Assembly (NCBI GenBank): GCA_003165335.1
Contig: PLTD01000175.1
Location: 1 to 64,000, forward strand
Length of the DNA: 64,000 nt
Direction of reading: 5' to 3'
DNA from: Rhodospirillales bacterium
Lineage (GTDB): Bacteria; Pseudomonadota; Alphaproteobacteria; BOG-932; Roseiterribacteraceae
Of this stretch, positions 17,848 through 27,020 are shown piece by piece. The translations under genes and the position numbers were made by a program. Below the pieces are notes generated by a model. The model did no database searches. It was not told the origin of the DNA and worked only from the letters and a program-made list of their open reading frames with translations. Every line of letters begins with the position of its first letter. The stretch's first letter is position 1.

Positions 17848-17864
17848 CTGCTGCACTGCAGCAG
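17848..17864. promoter_or_regulatory. Palindrome CTGCTGC-ACT-GCAGCAG upstream of bdhA (candidate PhaR site)
   Basis: CTGCTGC and GCAGCAG are perfect inverted arms around ACT, so the core reads CTGC-N3-GCAG. That is the TGC-rich form I recall for PhaR, the PHA-responsive repressor of alphaproteobacteria. It lies about 33 bases before the bdhA start, a repressor position. A related palindrome precedes phaZ. The assignment rests on the remembered consensus, not a search. Confidence 0.5.
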
Positions 17865-17891
17865 AGTTTTATCCTATCAAAACGCGGTCGG

Positions 17892-18725
17892 CTAGCGCCC
17901 TTCCACGACCGTGTTCTTCAGCGTGCCGATGCCGTCGATGCTGGCTTCGACGATGTCGCCGGGCTTCAGGAACCGTCCGCTGGCCCAGGCGACGCCCTCG
18001 GGCGTGCCGGTATAGACCACGTCGCCGGTCTGCAGCGCCGCGCGCTGGTCGACATAGGGCAAGATGACGTCCAACTTCCAGGTCATCTCCCCGGTGCGGG
18101 CATCCTGCCGCGTCTCGCCATTCACCTTGAGCGACAGGCGGACGTCGGGCGTATCGTCGCCGAACTCGTCGCGGGTCACGATCCAGGGGCCCAGCCCCGT
18201 GGTCTTGTCCAGGCTCTTGGACGAGAACAGGTCGAAGCCGATGCCGCTGCGCTGCAGATCCCGGGCGCTGACGTCGTTGCCGACGGTATAGCCGAGCACG
18301 CTGGCGATCGGGTTGGCGCGGTCGGCGATGGGCAGGCCGATCACCGCCACCAGCTCGACCTCGTAATCCAGTTGGCTGGTCAGCGGCGAGTGGTGGATCT
18401 GGTCGTTGGCCCCGATCAGCGCACGGTTCGATTTCAGGAAGGCGATGGGCGCCTTGGGCGGCTCCATCTTCAGCTCCTGCAGATGTTTCAGATAATTTGC
18501 GCCGACCACGAAGACTTGGGCGGTAGGTTCAATCGGCGGCAGCAGCCCGACCTCACTCAACGCAATGCTGTTGCCGGAGAATTGGAGTGCGTCTTCTCCC
18601 GCGCCTTGGGTCAGCTTCGGCGCCCAATCCGAGAACGAGTTCGCAACGGGCCTGAATTCGTCTTTGCCTAAGTCGACGACGCCCCAGAAGATGCCCCCGT
18701 TACGGACGCAGCGCGCGAGTTTCAT
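17892..18725 (-). CDS. Fumarylacetoacetate hydrolase family protein
   Basis: A 277-residue metal-dependent C-C bond hydrolase or isomerase of the FAH superfamily. The metal-binding acids are in [12 protein letters not shown], and [14 protein letters not shown] plus the [15 protein letters not shown] segment near the C terminus are family hallmarks. Members cleave fumarylacetoacetate, acylpyruvates or other ring-fission products of aromatic degradation. It lies between a GST gene (26 bases upstream on the same strand) and bdhA; a maleylacetoacetate isomerase-like GST plus FAH pairing would be consistent, but homogentisate genes are not in view. Ribosome site GGAGG before the ATG. Confidence 0.9.
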   Translation of the reverse strand: MKLARCVRNGGIFWGVVDLGKDEFRPVANSFSDWAPKLTQGAGEDALQFSGNSIALSEVGLLPPIEPTAQVFVVGANYLKHLQELKMEPPKAPIAFLKSNRALIGANDQIHHSPLTSQLDYEVELVAVIGLPIADRANPIASVLGYTVGNDVSARDLQRSGIGFDLFSSKSLDKTTGLGPWIVTRDEFGDDTPDVRLSLKVNGETRQDARTGEMTWKLDVILPYVDQRAALQTGDVVYTGTPEGVAWASGRFLKPGDIVEASIDGIGTLKNTVVEGR

Positions 18726-18751
18726 CCTGCCCTCCCATTTATGCGATAGGG

Positions 18752-19378
18752 CTAGCGGACGCGGCCGATTTTGTCATCCGTGATCTGTACGTGATTTGGC
18801 TCTGCGGCAACACGGTTTAGCCAATTCTGGATGGCCGGGAAGGGCGACAAGTCAAATCCACCCTCGTGCGCCACATGGGTATAGGCATACAGAGCCATGT
18901 CGGCGATCGAATAGGCCGTCCCGACGAACCATTCGCGATCGGCCAGATGCTGTTCCATTACGTTCAGCGCGGCAACTCCGTCTTCGCGCTTAATCGGTAG
19001 GGCCACTCGGCGATACTCGGTCATTTCGACCTTATGAGTAATCCAATAGCGGACGGTCGCAATATTGGGTTCGTGGCTATATTGCTCGAAAAAAAGCCAC
19101 TGCATCGTCTGGGCGCGTTGGAGCCGGTCGGCGGGCAGGAAATGAGTGTCCTCCGCCAGGTAGCATAGAATGGCGTTGGATTCTGCCAAGAACCGGCTGG
19201 GCGTCAGTTCGAGCACCGGGATTTTGCCATTTGGGTTCTTTTTCAGAAATTCCACGGTGCGCGTTTCGCCGCGATCTGTGTCATAGGCGATTCGCTCAAA
19301 AGGAATACCCAACTGGCTTAAGATCAGCCTCACCTTATAGGCGTTCCCTGAGGCGAGATTGTCGTGCAGCCGATACAT
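18752..19378 (-). CDS. Glutathione S-transferase family protein
   Basis: A 208-residue cytosolic GST. The thioredoxin-fold N-terminal domain has MYRLHDNLASGNAYKVRLIL with Ser/Asn in the catalytic-loop position, the cis-Pro segment NGKIPVLEL, and the glutathione gamma-Glu-binding ESNAILCYLA. The helical C-terminal domain contains YSIADMALYAY. The start at 19378 is chosen because the 13 upstream codons do not fit the GST fold. It is probably co-transcribed with the FAH-family gene, and so may be an isomerase or glutathione-dependent step in the same catabolic route; this is inference. Confidence 0.88.
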   Translation of the reverse strand: MYRLHDNLASGNAYKVRLILSQLGIPFERIAYDTDRGETRTVEFLKKNPNGKIPVLELTPSRFLAESNAILCYLAEDTHFLPADRLQRAQTMQWLFFEQYSHEPNIATVRYWITHKVEMTEYRRVALPIKREDGVAALNVMEQHLADREWFVGTAYSIADMALYAYTHVAHEGGFDLSPFPAIQNWLNRVAAEPNHVQITDDKIGRVR

Positions 19379-19530
19379 CTGAATGCTCCAGCGAGTTGTC
19401 ACCGGATTGAACTCCATGGAATTCGATCATTCAATGCAGATGTTGGTCTGCGCAATGCGCGCTCAACGCGGGCCGCTTGCCGAGCAATAGCCTATCTGCC
19501 ACTGTGCTTTGTCAGTTCGGAGCCAACTCA

Positions 19531-20892
19531 ATGTCCGTAAGCCTCTCTTCGCGCAGGCGTTTCCTTGGTCAGGCCGCGGCAGTGGGGCTTGTTTCATCAT
19601 GGCCGGCTTGGGCGCAAGATCAACCCGCTAAGGCACCGGTGACGCCGCCGCCGCCCTCGCCTGACAGTGGTCCCCCGCCGGATGCGCCTTCACCTCCTGT
19701 GGCCGAAGCACCGGTCGAACCTCCACCTCCACCCCCTCCAGACCCAACCAGTGTGACGCTGCCGCTTGCCGGCGGCCCGAAGGACCGGCCGATTACTAAG
19801 GATTTTCCTCAAAAGGGGATGATGGTCCTGCAGTCGACCAGGCCGCCTGTTCTGGAAACGCCATTCGATGTTTTCGACAAAGGTCCGATTACGGCGAACA
19901 GCCAGTTTTATGTCGACTGGCAGACCGGTTCTCCGCCCGCGATGGTTAATACTGCCGCCTTCAGGCTCGCGGTACGCGGAAATGTCTCCCAAACGCTCTC
20001 TCTACCGCTCAGCGAGATCATGAGCGCTTTCCCGAAAGTTGAGATCGTTGCCGTCGATCAGGAGGCAGGCAATTCGCGTGGTCTATTTCAGCCAAGGGTT
20101 CCCGGCGTGCAGTGGGGGCACGGGGCCATAGGCAACGCCAAGTGGACCGGCGTGAGGTTGAGCGACATTTTAATGCGGACAGGGGTTAAGCCCGGCACGA
20201 TCCAAGTGCGCTTTAGCGGAATGGATCAGCCCACCCCTGGTGCGCCCAAGTTGATGATGTCGCTCGATCTCGCCCATGCTCGGGATGGCGAAGTGATTGT
20301 TGCTTACGCGATGAACGGCGAACCTTTGCCTCTGCTAAACGGATTTCCGCTACGCCTCATCGTCCCCGGCTGGTATGCGCCCTACTGGGTCAAGATGCTG
20401 AATGATATTGAGTTGCTAACCACGCCGGACGACAATTATTGGACCGCAACGGCCTATCGTGTGCCGGCGACGCTCCATGCTGACGTCGCTCCTGGGGCGT
20501 CTGGCTATAAGACTGCACCACTCTCTCGGATGGTGCCGCGCGCATTTATTACCAATATTATGCCAGGTCAGAAACTGGCTCCAGATACATTGACCTTGGC
20601 GCGTGGCCTCGCTTTCGGCGGTGATAACGGCGTCGCTCGTGTCGATTTCAGCTTTGACGGCGGTCGAAGCTGGTCACCTGCAAAGTTGGGAAAGGATCTT
20701 GGCAAATATAGTTTTCGTCAGTGGGAGACACAATTCAAACCTGCTGCTGGTGCACTCACGCTGATGGCGCGCTGTACCAATACCAGCGGCGTGACACAGG
20801 CTGAAACACCCAACTGGAATCCCGGGGGCTTCGCGCGAGACGCGATAGAAGCGCTCGACGTAACGGTTGGAGGCGATGATGCGTCCCAATAA
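19531..20892 (+). CDS. Sulfite-oxidase-like molybdopterin protein lacking the Mo-binding cysteine
   Basis: A 453-residue periplasmic protein of the sulfite oxidase/SorA family. It has a Tat signal (SSRRRFLGQAAAVG), then an unusual proline-rich linker of about 45 residues (PPPPSPDSGPPPDAP, later a run of seven Pro). The Moco domain follows (NSRGLFQPRVPG, NGEPLPLLNGFPLRL, VPGWYAPYWVKML) and a C-terminal Ig-like Mo-co dimerisation domain (VDFSFDGGRSWSPAKL). The cysteine that binds molybdenum should lie in a QCSGNSRG-type motif, but the sequence reads DQEAGNSRG, with Glu at residue 178. GGAG nine bases before the ATG at 19531 fixes the start. The next gene, a cytochrome c, overlaps it, as in sorAB. 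Catalysis of sulfite oxidation is doubtful. Confidence 0.88.
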   Translation: MSVSLSSRRRFLGQAAAVGLVSSWPAWAQDQPAKAPVTPPPPSPDSGPPPDAPSPPVAEAPVEPPPPPPPDPTSVTLPLAGGPKDRPITKDFPQKGMMVLQSTRPPVLETPFDVFDKGPITANSQFYVDWQTGSPPAMVNTAAFRLAVRGNVSQTLSLPLSEIMSAFPKVEIVAVDQEAGNSRGLFQPRVPGVQWGHGAIGNAKWTGVRLSDILMRTGVKPGTIQVRFSGMDQPTPGAPKLMMSLDLAHARDGEVIVAYAMNGEPLPLLNGFPLRLIVPGWYAPYWVKMLNDIELLTTPDDNYWTATAYRVPATLHADVAPGASGYKTAPLSRMVPRAFITNIMPGQKLAPDTLTLARGLAFGGDNGVARVDFSFDGGRSWSPAKLGKDLGKYSFRQWETQFKPAAGALTLMARCTNTSGVTQAETPNWNPGGFARDAIEALDVTVGGDDASQ

Positions 20893-21259
20893 GCTGAATA
20901 CTCGACTAGCCGTAGTCGCATTGGCTGTTGCCGCTGCCTTCGTGCTGTTTTCCCAATCGGCAATGGCCAAGAAAAGGGCTCTGCCGGCGCCCGCATTGTT
21001 GTCACAGACGGTCGAGTTGCCGGCCGGCGACGATGTCTTTCCCGACCGGCCTGGCGCGGAGACGGCCGACCGAAATTGCCTCTCATGCCATTCGGTCGAT
21101 ATGGTTCTGAACCAGCCGGCACTGCCCAGGGAAACTTGGGCTGGGGAGATCGAAAAAATGCGGAGCGTTTATAAGGCTGCCGTCGATCCCGGAGATATCG
21201 ATGCGATCTTGGATTATCTGACGGCGATCAGGGGTGAAAGCCGTCGCAGTTGGCGGTGA
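20879..21259 (+). CDS. Monohaem c-type cytochrome, SorB-like
   Basis: A 126-residue exported cytochrome: signal peptide ([21 protein letters not shown]), then one CxxCH haem site (NCLSCHSVD). A Met ligand may be supplied by the EKMRSVYK segment, and LDYLTAIRG ends the domain. The start overlaps the last 14 bases of the molybdoprotein, with GGAGG five bases before the ATG at 20879, so translation is likely coupled. In sorAB pairs the cytochrome takes electrons from the molybdenum subunit. That the pair is kept although the molybdenum Cys is gone suggests the partner still has a role. Confidence 0.88.
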   Translation: MRPNKLNTRLAVVALAVAAAFVLFSQSAMAKKRALPAPALLSQTVELPAGDDVFPDRPGAETADRNCLSCHSVDMVLNQPALPRETWAGEIEKMRSVYKAAVDPGDIDAILDYLTAIRGESRRSWR

Positions 21260-21274
21260 CCATTTTGCTCGGGA

Positions 21275-22849
21275 TCAGTGCCGGAAGTGCCTGATCCCGG
21301 TGAAGACCATCGCTAGCCCACGTTCGTCTGCGGCGGCAATGACTTCGGCATCGCGCATCGAGCCGCCGGGCTGAATAATCGCTGTGGCCCCGGCGTCAGC
21401 CGCCGCGATCATGCCGTCGGCAAAGGGGAAAAAGGCATCCGACGCAACGACCGAACCGTTGGTCAGCGGTGCAGCCAGTTTGGCGGCGGCCGCAGCTTCG
21501 CCTGCTTTCCATGCCGCGATGCGGCTTGAGTCGACGCGGCTCATCTGACCGGCGCCGATACCGACTGTAGCGCCGTCCTTGGCATAGACAATCGCATTAG
21601 ACTTTACGTGCTTGGCGACGCGGAACGCGAACAGCATATCTGCTAGTTCTGCATTGGTCGGCGCCCGTTTGGTAACAACTTTGAGCGACTGAAGTGTGAT
21701 ACGGCCTGTGTCGCGCGACTGCAGTAGGAAGCCGCCGGCGATTGCCTTGACAATCAGTCCGGGCTGCGCGGGGTCGGGCAGGGTTTCGGTCGCCAGAACG
21801 CGCAGATTCTTCTTGGTGGCGAGCACAGCCTGCGCCTCGGCGGAGATCGACGGCGCGACGATCACCTCGGCGAACAGCTTGGCGATTTCCTCGGCGGTTT
21901 CGGCGTCAAGTTCCTGGTTCACAGCGATGATGCCGCCGAACGCGCTGACCGGGTCGCATGCTAGCGCTCGAGCATAGGCCGCGCCGATGGACATCCCCTC
22001 TGCAACGCCGCAGGGGTTGGCGTGTTTGATGATGGCGACGGCCGGCCGCTCGAACTCGGCGACTAGCTCCAATGCCGCGTCGGCGTCGGCCAGATTGTTG
22101 TAGCTGAGCTCCTTGCCCTGAAGCTGTCGGGCGGTGGCGACGCCGGGGCGGCGACTGCCGTCACGATAGAGGGCCGCCTCCTGGTGCGGGTTTTCGCCAT
22201 AGCGCATGCGCTGCTGCAGCACGCCGGCAAGTGCGAAACGTTCGGGCATGGTTTCGCCCTGCTGAACGGCAAACCAGGCTGAGATCGCTGTGTCATAGGC
22301 CGCGGTGCGGGCGAAAGCCTTTGCGGCCAGACGGCGCCGTGTCGCTAGGGTGGTTTGGCCTCGATGCAGCACAAGTTCTGCCATCACAGTTTCGTAATCG
22401 GCCGATTCGACAACGACAGTCACGAAATCATGGTTCTTGGCAGCCGAACGAATCATCGCCGGCCCACCAATATCGATGTTCTCTACGCAATCCTCGAACG
22501 GTTTGCCCGCCGCAACTGTTGCCTCGAAGGGGTAAAGATTAACCACAAGCAGGTCGATCGGCGGAATATCGTGGTCGCGCAGCGCCTGGGCATGATCGTC
22601 ACGGCGCGCGAGCAGGCCACCGTGGATACGGGGGTGGAGGGTTTTAACCCGACCGTCCATCATCTCAGGGAAACCGGTATGGGCTGACACCTCGGTAACT
22701 TCGATGCCGGCTTCTTGGAGTGCGCGAAAGGTGCCGCCGGTCGACAGAAGTTCGACATTTTGCTCGCGCAGGGCACGGGCGAAGGGGATAAGGCCTGTTT
22801 TGTCCGAGACGGACAGTAGGGCGCGGGTTATCGAAACCGTATCGATCAT
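21275..22849 (-). CDS. purH: Bifunctional AICAR transformylase / IMP cyclohydrolase
   Basis: The last two steps of de novo purine synthesis: formyl transfer from 10-formyl-THF to AICAR, then ring closure to IMP. The 524 residues are normal length. The IMP cyclohydrolase domain starts with [11 protein letters not shown] and [12 protein letters not shown]; the AICAR transformylase domain has the KHANPCGVA catalytic Lys-His segment near residue 270. The C terminus ends [11 protein letters not shown]. It is upstream of the heparinase-like gene's end on the same strand (13-base gap), an arrangement common in Sphingomonadales, so one transcript from rpe to purH is likely. Confidence 0.98.
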   Translation of the reverse strand: MIDTVSITRALLSVSDKTGLIPFARALREQNVELLSTGGTFRALQEAGIEVTEVSAHTGFPEMMDGRVKTLHPRIHGGLLARRDDHAQALRDHDIPPIDLLVVNLYPFEATVAAGKPFEDCVENIDIGGPAMIRSAAKNHDFVTVVVESADYETVMAELVLHRGQTTLATRRRLAAKAFARTAAYDTAISAWFAVQQGETMPERFALAGVLQQRMRYGENPHQEAALYRDGSRRPGVATARQLQGKELSYNNLADADAALELVAEFERPAVAIIKHANPCGVAEGMSIGAAYARALACDPVSAFGGIIAVNQELDAETAEEIAKLFAEVIVAPSISAEAQAVLATKKNLRVLATETLPDPAQPGLIVKAIAGGFLLQSRDTGRITLQSLKVVTKRAPTNAELADMLFAFRVAKHVKSNAIVYAKDGATVGIGAGQMSRVDSSRIAAWKAGEAAAAAKLAAPLTNGSVVASDAFFPFADGMIAAADAGATAIIQPGGSMRDAEVIAAADERGLAMVFTGIRHFRH

Positions 22850-22861
22850 GATGTGTTGGCT

Positions 22862-24481
22862 CTAAGCACTAGGGGTCGCAGAACGTTTCTCGCGGCGGAA
22901 TGCCCACCGGACGATTGTGTCGCCTCGGCCTTCGGTTTGCCCCGACAACACGATCACATTGCTGCGCCGTGGCGTGCCGGTTCCGAAATAGACGCTGTCG
23001 TCCAAAGCAATGGCGTCGGTGTCAGAGCGGAATCGCCATCCGGTCCCGTCGCCGAGCCGTAAAAGCGCTGTTCGCCCATTCCCTGTCAAGGAGACGTGAA
23101 CGTCCGGGTGTAGATGGAATCGGATGGCGAAGCGTTGAGGCGTCGTCCCGATTAGCGAATCTTCGCCTCGGAAATCCTCGCCGCCATCGCCCAGAAACAA
23201 GCGGCGTCGGTGGGTAACGCCGAGCCCGCAATAGCCGCTGTGCGTAATCTCGACCAAAGTGCCATCGGCGCTGTCATCTCGGTGCGATTCGACTTTGGGT
23301 GGACGCCGCCGCACTCCGCCGCCTTCCAGCAGTTCGACTTGATTTGTGTCAGCAACGGTTAGTGTCGAATGGGCTGCAGTGGCGGCGAGCGCGGTGCGCC
23401 AGGGGCTTAACCCGGGATGAGCACCACAATTGACGATGAAACGTTCCCGCCCGACCGACATCTCGAAACTCGCGATTCCTGCATGTGCGCGGTTGTCTAA
23501 TTTGACGGGGGCTGGCGCGCCGCTATCGACGATGATGACGGTCCGACCGAGCGCGACACGATCGAAACCGGCCTGCGGCGCGCGTTTCAGTGGCCTGCCG
23601 CGAGCGTCAGCTTGGGTTACAATAGTATCCAGCAAAAGAGCTTCGCCCTGCTGGCTTCCATTGAACAATGCCAGCCCGCCATCGCCATGACGAAAAAAAC
23701 GCAATGCCGGGGTCATGCGATCGATCGTGTGTTGCAGAACCTCCGGCATCGCATATCGAGCTGCTTTGTAAAGTGCTCTGATGTCGATCAACGCGCCCAG
23801 TATCGTGGCCTGAACGGTGGGATTGCGCTCGGCATGGCACCCGTCAGCCAGGATTTGGCGTGGCAGTTCCCGCAGCAACAGCTTTTCAGCTTGTAGGAAC
23901 CTCGGTTCACCCGATTCTAAGCAGGCCCCGCTGGCAAGTAGCCCCTTGATTGCGAGCAAAAGCGGTGCACCGGTCAGATCGCCTGGAAGGGCCCGCGCCA
24001 GACCGCGCGCCTGCAGGGCCAGCGACCCGAAGAGTCTAGAGCGAAAGCCGTCGTCGGCGCTGGCGCAGAAGAAATCATGGAATGCGATCCAATTGGCGAC
24101 ACGCGCACCCATGACGTCTGCGCGCCCGGATATGTCGCCTCGCTTTGGCCGCCTATCCAGCCATTGGCTGGTAAGCAGCCGTGCATGCCGCCGCGCCGCG
24201 TCTCCCCCGACGGCGCGCAGATCGCGCAGCCACTCGAAACTGTGCATGGCGGCGAACCAGGGTTCGTGCGCTCGAGCGCTCCAGGGTGATCCGTTAACCA
24301 TGACCGTCTCACCAGCCAGCGTAATCACGTTGGTCAGCATTATGCGGCCGCGTGTAGCGTCGCCCGGCCAGGGGTTGGGTGGTACAAGGGAAAGAGACGA
24401 GGGAGCAGAGCCCTGCAACGGGCTCGCGAAACGAAAGGCCCTGAGCGCACGGCCGAATCCGGCTTCGCTCATCCCCGTCAT
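22862..24481 (-). CDS. Heparinase II/III family protein
   Basis: A 539-residue protein of the heparinase II/III-like family: an N-terminal alpha/alpha toroid (residues about 60-290, [23 protein letters not shown], then [16 protein letters not shown] with conserved His/Glu/Asn), and a C-terminal beta-sandwich domain ([27 protein letters not shown]). No signal peptide is seen, so the protein seems cytosolic, unlike secreted polysaccharide lyases. It is found next to purH and rpe in many sphingomonads; the substrate is not known. Its ATG overlaps the rpe stop codon (ATGA), showing translational coupling. Confidence 0.9.
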   Translation of the reverse strand: MTGMSEAGFGRALRAFRFASPLQGSAPSSLSLVPPNPWPGDATRGRIMLTNVITLAGETVMVNGSPWSARAHEPWFAAMHSFEWLRDLRAVGGDAARRHARLLTSQWLDRRPKRGDISGRADVMGARVANWIAFHDFFCASADDGFRSRLFGSLALQARGLARALPGDLTGAPLLLAIKGLLASGACLESGEPRFLQAEKLLLRELPRQILADGCHAERNPTVQATILGALIDIRALYKAARYAMPEVLQHTIDRMTPALRFFRHGDGGLALFNGSQQGEALLLDTIVTQADARGRPLKRAPQAGFDRVALGRTVIIVDSGAPAPVKLDNRAHAGIASFEMSVGRERFIVNCGAHPGLSPWRTALAATAAHSTLTVADTNQVELLEGGGVRRRPPKVESHRDDSADGTLVEITHSGYCGLGVTHRRRLFLGDGGEDFRGEDSLIGTTPQRFAIRFHLHPDVHVSLTGNGRTALLRLGDGTGWRFRSDTDAIALDDSVYFGTGTPRRSNVIVLSGQTEGRGDTIVRWAFRREKRSATPSA

Positions 24482-25137
24482 CCTCGCAGATCTGCGATCG
24501 CCTGAGCGTAGTGATTGGCTCCGCCGGAAAACACCGCCGTGCCAGCAACCAGCACGTCGGCGCCGGCGGCAATGACGCGGGGCGCCGTATCGTGCGCGAT
24601 GCCGCCATCCACTTCGAGATCGATTGGGTGTGATTGCCTATCGATCAGATTACGCACCTGGGCGATTTTGGATTCGAGCGGTATGAACTTTTGGCCGCCG
24701 AAACCAGGATTGACCGTCATCACCAGAACGAGATCGATCAGATCCATTACAAATTCCAGTCGATCGACCGGGGTGGAGGGGTTCAACGCTACGCCGGCCT
24801 TTTTCCCCAGAGACTTGATTAACTGCAGCGAGCGATGGAGATGCGGGCCGGCTTCTTCGTGAATCGTGATGATGTCTGCCCCTGCGTCCGCAAACAGGGG
24901 AATGAAATAATCCACTGGCTCAATCATCAAATGGACGTCGAATGGCTTGCGTGAATGCGGACGAAGCGCCTTGACCACCGCTGGACCGATTGTAAGGTTC
25001 GGCACATAGTGCCCATCCATCACATCCACGTGAATATAGTCTGCCCCGGCATCATCGACCGCATGCACCGCCTCGCCCAAGGCGGCGAAGTCGGCGGAGA
25101 GAATCGAAGGGGCGATGCGGATGGTTTGTTGCACCAC
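24478..25137 (-). CDS. rpe: Ribulose-phosphate 3-epimerase
   Basis: Interconverts ribulose 5-phosphate and xylulose 5-phosphate in the pentose phosphate pathway. It is a 219-residue TIM barrel. Metal and catalytic residues are visible: [13 protein letters not shown] at the N terminus, [14 protein letters not shown] (metal His/Asp), [19 protein letters not shown] (phosphate loop) and EVDGGI (second catalytic Asp). It is in a same-strand run with rsmB upstream (53-base gap) and overlaps the heparinase-like gene by 4 bases. Confidence 0.98.
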   Translation of the reverse strand: MVQQTIRIAPSILSADFAALGEAVHAVDDAGADYIHVDVMDGHYVPNLTIGPAVVKALRPHSRKPFDVHLMIEPVDYFIPLFADAGADIITIHEEAGPHLHRSLQLIKSLGKKAGVALNPSTPVDRLEFVMDLIDLVLVMTVNPGFGGQKFIPLESKIAQVRNLIDRQSHPIDLEVDGGIAHDTAPRVIAAGADVLVAGTAVFSGGANHYAQAIADLRG

Positions 25138-25190
25138 CGATTCCTATCAATTACCCGGGCTGCCCGCAATGAATTCGGGCCTTTAAAAAA

Positions 25191-26543
25191 TCATTCTTTT
25201 CGAATCAGCCTGCTCGCGAAAAAACCGTCCATACCACCTGCTGGCAACCAGTGACTGGGCAATGTTCGAATATCGCCGGTTGAGGTAATCGCTTCAGATA
25301 ACCCGGCGAGTTCATTGGGTGCGACAGGCTGGCGCTGCCATCCGGCGTGCTCCGCGAGGAAGCGCTCAACCTGCATTTGGCCTTCTTCCGGTTCCAACGA
25401 ACAGGTGCAGTAAATCAGCAAGCCACCGGGCCGGACCAGCAATGCTGCTCGATCCAGCAAATCCGCCTGCAGCCGAGTTAGCTGCGCCAGATCCTGTGGG
25501 CTTTTCGTCAGTGGAATATCGGGATGACGGCGGATGGTCCCGGTCGCTGTACAGGGGGCGTCGAGCAGGACACCATCTACGAGTGTCCCGCCGGCTGGTT
25601 TCCAGACCAATGCATCTGCAGCAACCAGTGAGGCTGATAGGCCGAGACGTTCAAGATTTTTCGCCACGATCGCAAGTCGTGAAGCCGATCTGTCCACCGC
25701 AGTTACGCGCGCGCCGGCGGCGGCGAGTTGCATCGACTTGCCACCGGGCGCTGCACACAGATCGACAATGACTTGATCTCGCAATTCACCGAATAGTCGT
25801 ACCGGAATGGCCGCCGCTGCGTCCTGAACCCACCACTTGCCTTCGGTAAAGCCTGGCAGGATCTCAATTCGGCCGCCTGCCGCGCGGCGCAGCGTACCTG
25901 TCGGAAGGATCGTCGCCTCCAGCGCTTGCGCCCAGAACGCGGCATCCTCACCGTGTTTTAGTGTGAGATCGAGCGGCGGTTCTTCGAGATGTTGGGCGGT
26001 AATGGCCCGAACAGTATCTTCGCCATAGGCTTGCACCCAACGACGCCATAGCCAATCGGGAAGGTTGAGACGCGGCGCATCCTGATCTGCCTCGATTGCC
26101 TCGCTCTCGCGCGAAAGGCGTCGCAATACGGCATTTGCCATGCCTTTGCCCCGACCAAGCCCGATTGCTTGTGCCAGATCGACAGCAGTCGCCACGGCGG
26201 CGTGAGGCGGAGTCTTTAAAAACATCAACTGAGCCGCGCCGAGGCGTAACAGATTCATCAATGCTTCCGGGCGGAGAGGCAGTTTGGTGTCGGTAAGCCG
26301 GCTGAGTGCATCGTCGATCTGGCCCAAGCGTCGGATGGTGGTCGTCGCTGCGAGGCGGGCGAATGCACGGTCTCGGGGGTCCATCTGCGATTTGCTCAGC
26401 GCTGCGTCGACGGCCTCGTCAAGCGGCCGTTTGCGGTCGAGAACAAGCGCCAAAATCTCAAGTGCCGCATTTCGGCTTGCGAGGGCTGGTACAAGAGAGC
26501 GGTGGCCATTGGCCGGTTTACGAATTGCCTGCTTCACCACCAC
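25191..26543 (-). CDS. rsmB: 16S rRNA (cytosine(967)-C(5))-methyltransferase RsmB family
   Basis: A SAM-dependent m5C methyltransferase of about 450 residues. A NusB-like RNA-binding domain comes first (residues about 25-160, DRAFARLAATTTIRRLGQID), then the catalytic domain with SAM loop DLCAAPGGKSMQLA, the DAPCTATGTIRRHPD motif and the catalytic-Cys motif YCTCSLEPEEG. The start is inferred as one of three consecutive GTG codons (26543, 26540, 26537) overlapping the stop of the small membrane protein upstream; a TTG at 26558 is also open. The overlap suggests coupled translation. Confidence 0.93.
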   Translation of the reverse strand: MVVKQAIRKPANGHRSLVPALASRNAALEILALVLDRKRPLDEAVDAALSKSQMDPRDRAFARLAATTTIRRLGQIDDALSRLTDTKLPLRPEALMNLLRLGAAQLMFLKTPPHAAVATAVDLAQAIGLGRGKGMANAVLRRLSRESEAIEADQDAPRLNLPDWLWRRWVQAYGEDTVRAITAQHLEEPPLDLTLKHGEDAAFWAQALEATILPTGTLRRAAGGRIEILPGFTEGKWWVQDAAAAIPVRLFGELRDQVIVDLCAAPGGKSMQLAAAGARVTAVDRSASRLAIVAKNLERLGLSASLVAADALVWKPAGGTLVDGVLLDAPCTATGTIRRHPDIPLTKSPQDLAQLTRLQADLLDRAALLVRPGGLLIYCTCSLEPEEGQMQVERFLAEHAGWQRQPVAPNELAGLSEAITSTGDIRTLPSHWLPAGGMDGFFASRLIRKE

Positions 26544-26794
26544 CCACCAAAAAGCCAACTCTCGAACGCAATCTTATGTATGCCTACGTTATAGATGAGA
26601 CTGGGTAACCATGCGAATGCGCGTAGGACACCAACCACAGTTGCCATCAGGAGATTGATCAGCAGCGATCTGATTTGTGCTGCGCCACTGGGAACGGGAT
26701 GCCCAAAAAGAGCCGTGAACCAGAGCGGGCCAGCGAGGATGGTTCCAAATATCGCACCGACGGTCATATATATTTGTACGAAATTTCTGCGCAT
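26534..26794 (-). CDS. Small hypothetical membrane protein
   Basis: An 86-residue protein with two predicted membrane helices (IYMTVGAIFGTILAGPLWFTALF and SLLINLLMATVVGVLRAFAWLPSLIYNVGI) and a Trp-rich C terminus. AAGGAGG eight bases before the ATG is a strong ribosome site. I do not recognise a family. It overlaps the rsmB start (a GTGGTGGTGA string carries its TGA stop), and diverges from the SDHAF4-type gene with only 39 bases between the two start codons, so the two promoters must be close or overlapping. Confidence 0.78.
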   Translation of the reverse strand: MRRNFVQIYMTVGAIFGTILAGPLWFTALFGHPVPSGAAQIRSLLINLLMATVVGVLRAFAWLPSLIYNVGIHKIAFESWLFGGWW

Positions 26795-26833
26795 GACTTA
26801 CGCCTCCTTGGCGAGGAGGAAACTGCCTGCCAT

Positions 26834-27013
26834 ATGTTGCATATGGCTGACGAAACAAATCCTCCCGTCTCAAACCCCCCAGCGACATCTAAAGTGCCCG
26901 AATCGCGCATAGAAGATTCGCCGCCCAAACCGCGTGAAATAGGTGGTCCGAAAGGTCCCGAGCCGACCCGTTACGGGGATTGGGAAGTCGGAGGGAGATG
27001 TACTGATTTTTGA
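26834..27013 (+). CDS. DUF1674 / succinate dehydrogenase assembly factor 4 family protein
   Basis: A 59-residue protein whose C-terminal GGPKGPEPTRYGDWEVGGRC is the signature of the DUF1674/SDHAF4 family. In eukaryotes the family protects and delivers the flavinylated SdhA subunit during assembly of succinate dehydrogenase; a matching role in bacteria is likely but inferred. The N-terminal 35 residues look disordered (Pro/Ser-rich). The ORF track reports a longer frame; the start is taken at 26834 (alternative 26843), after GAGGAGGA. It is often next to rsmB in Sphingomonadales. Confidence 0.88.
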   Translation: MLHMADETNPPVSNPPATSKVPESRIEDSPPKPREIGGPKGPEPTRYGDWEVGGRCTDF

Positions 27014-27020
27014 GCGCTAA

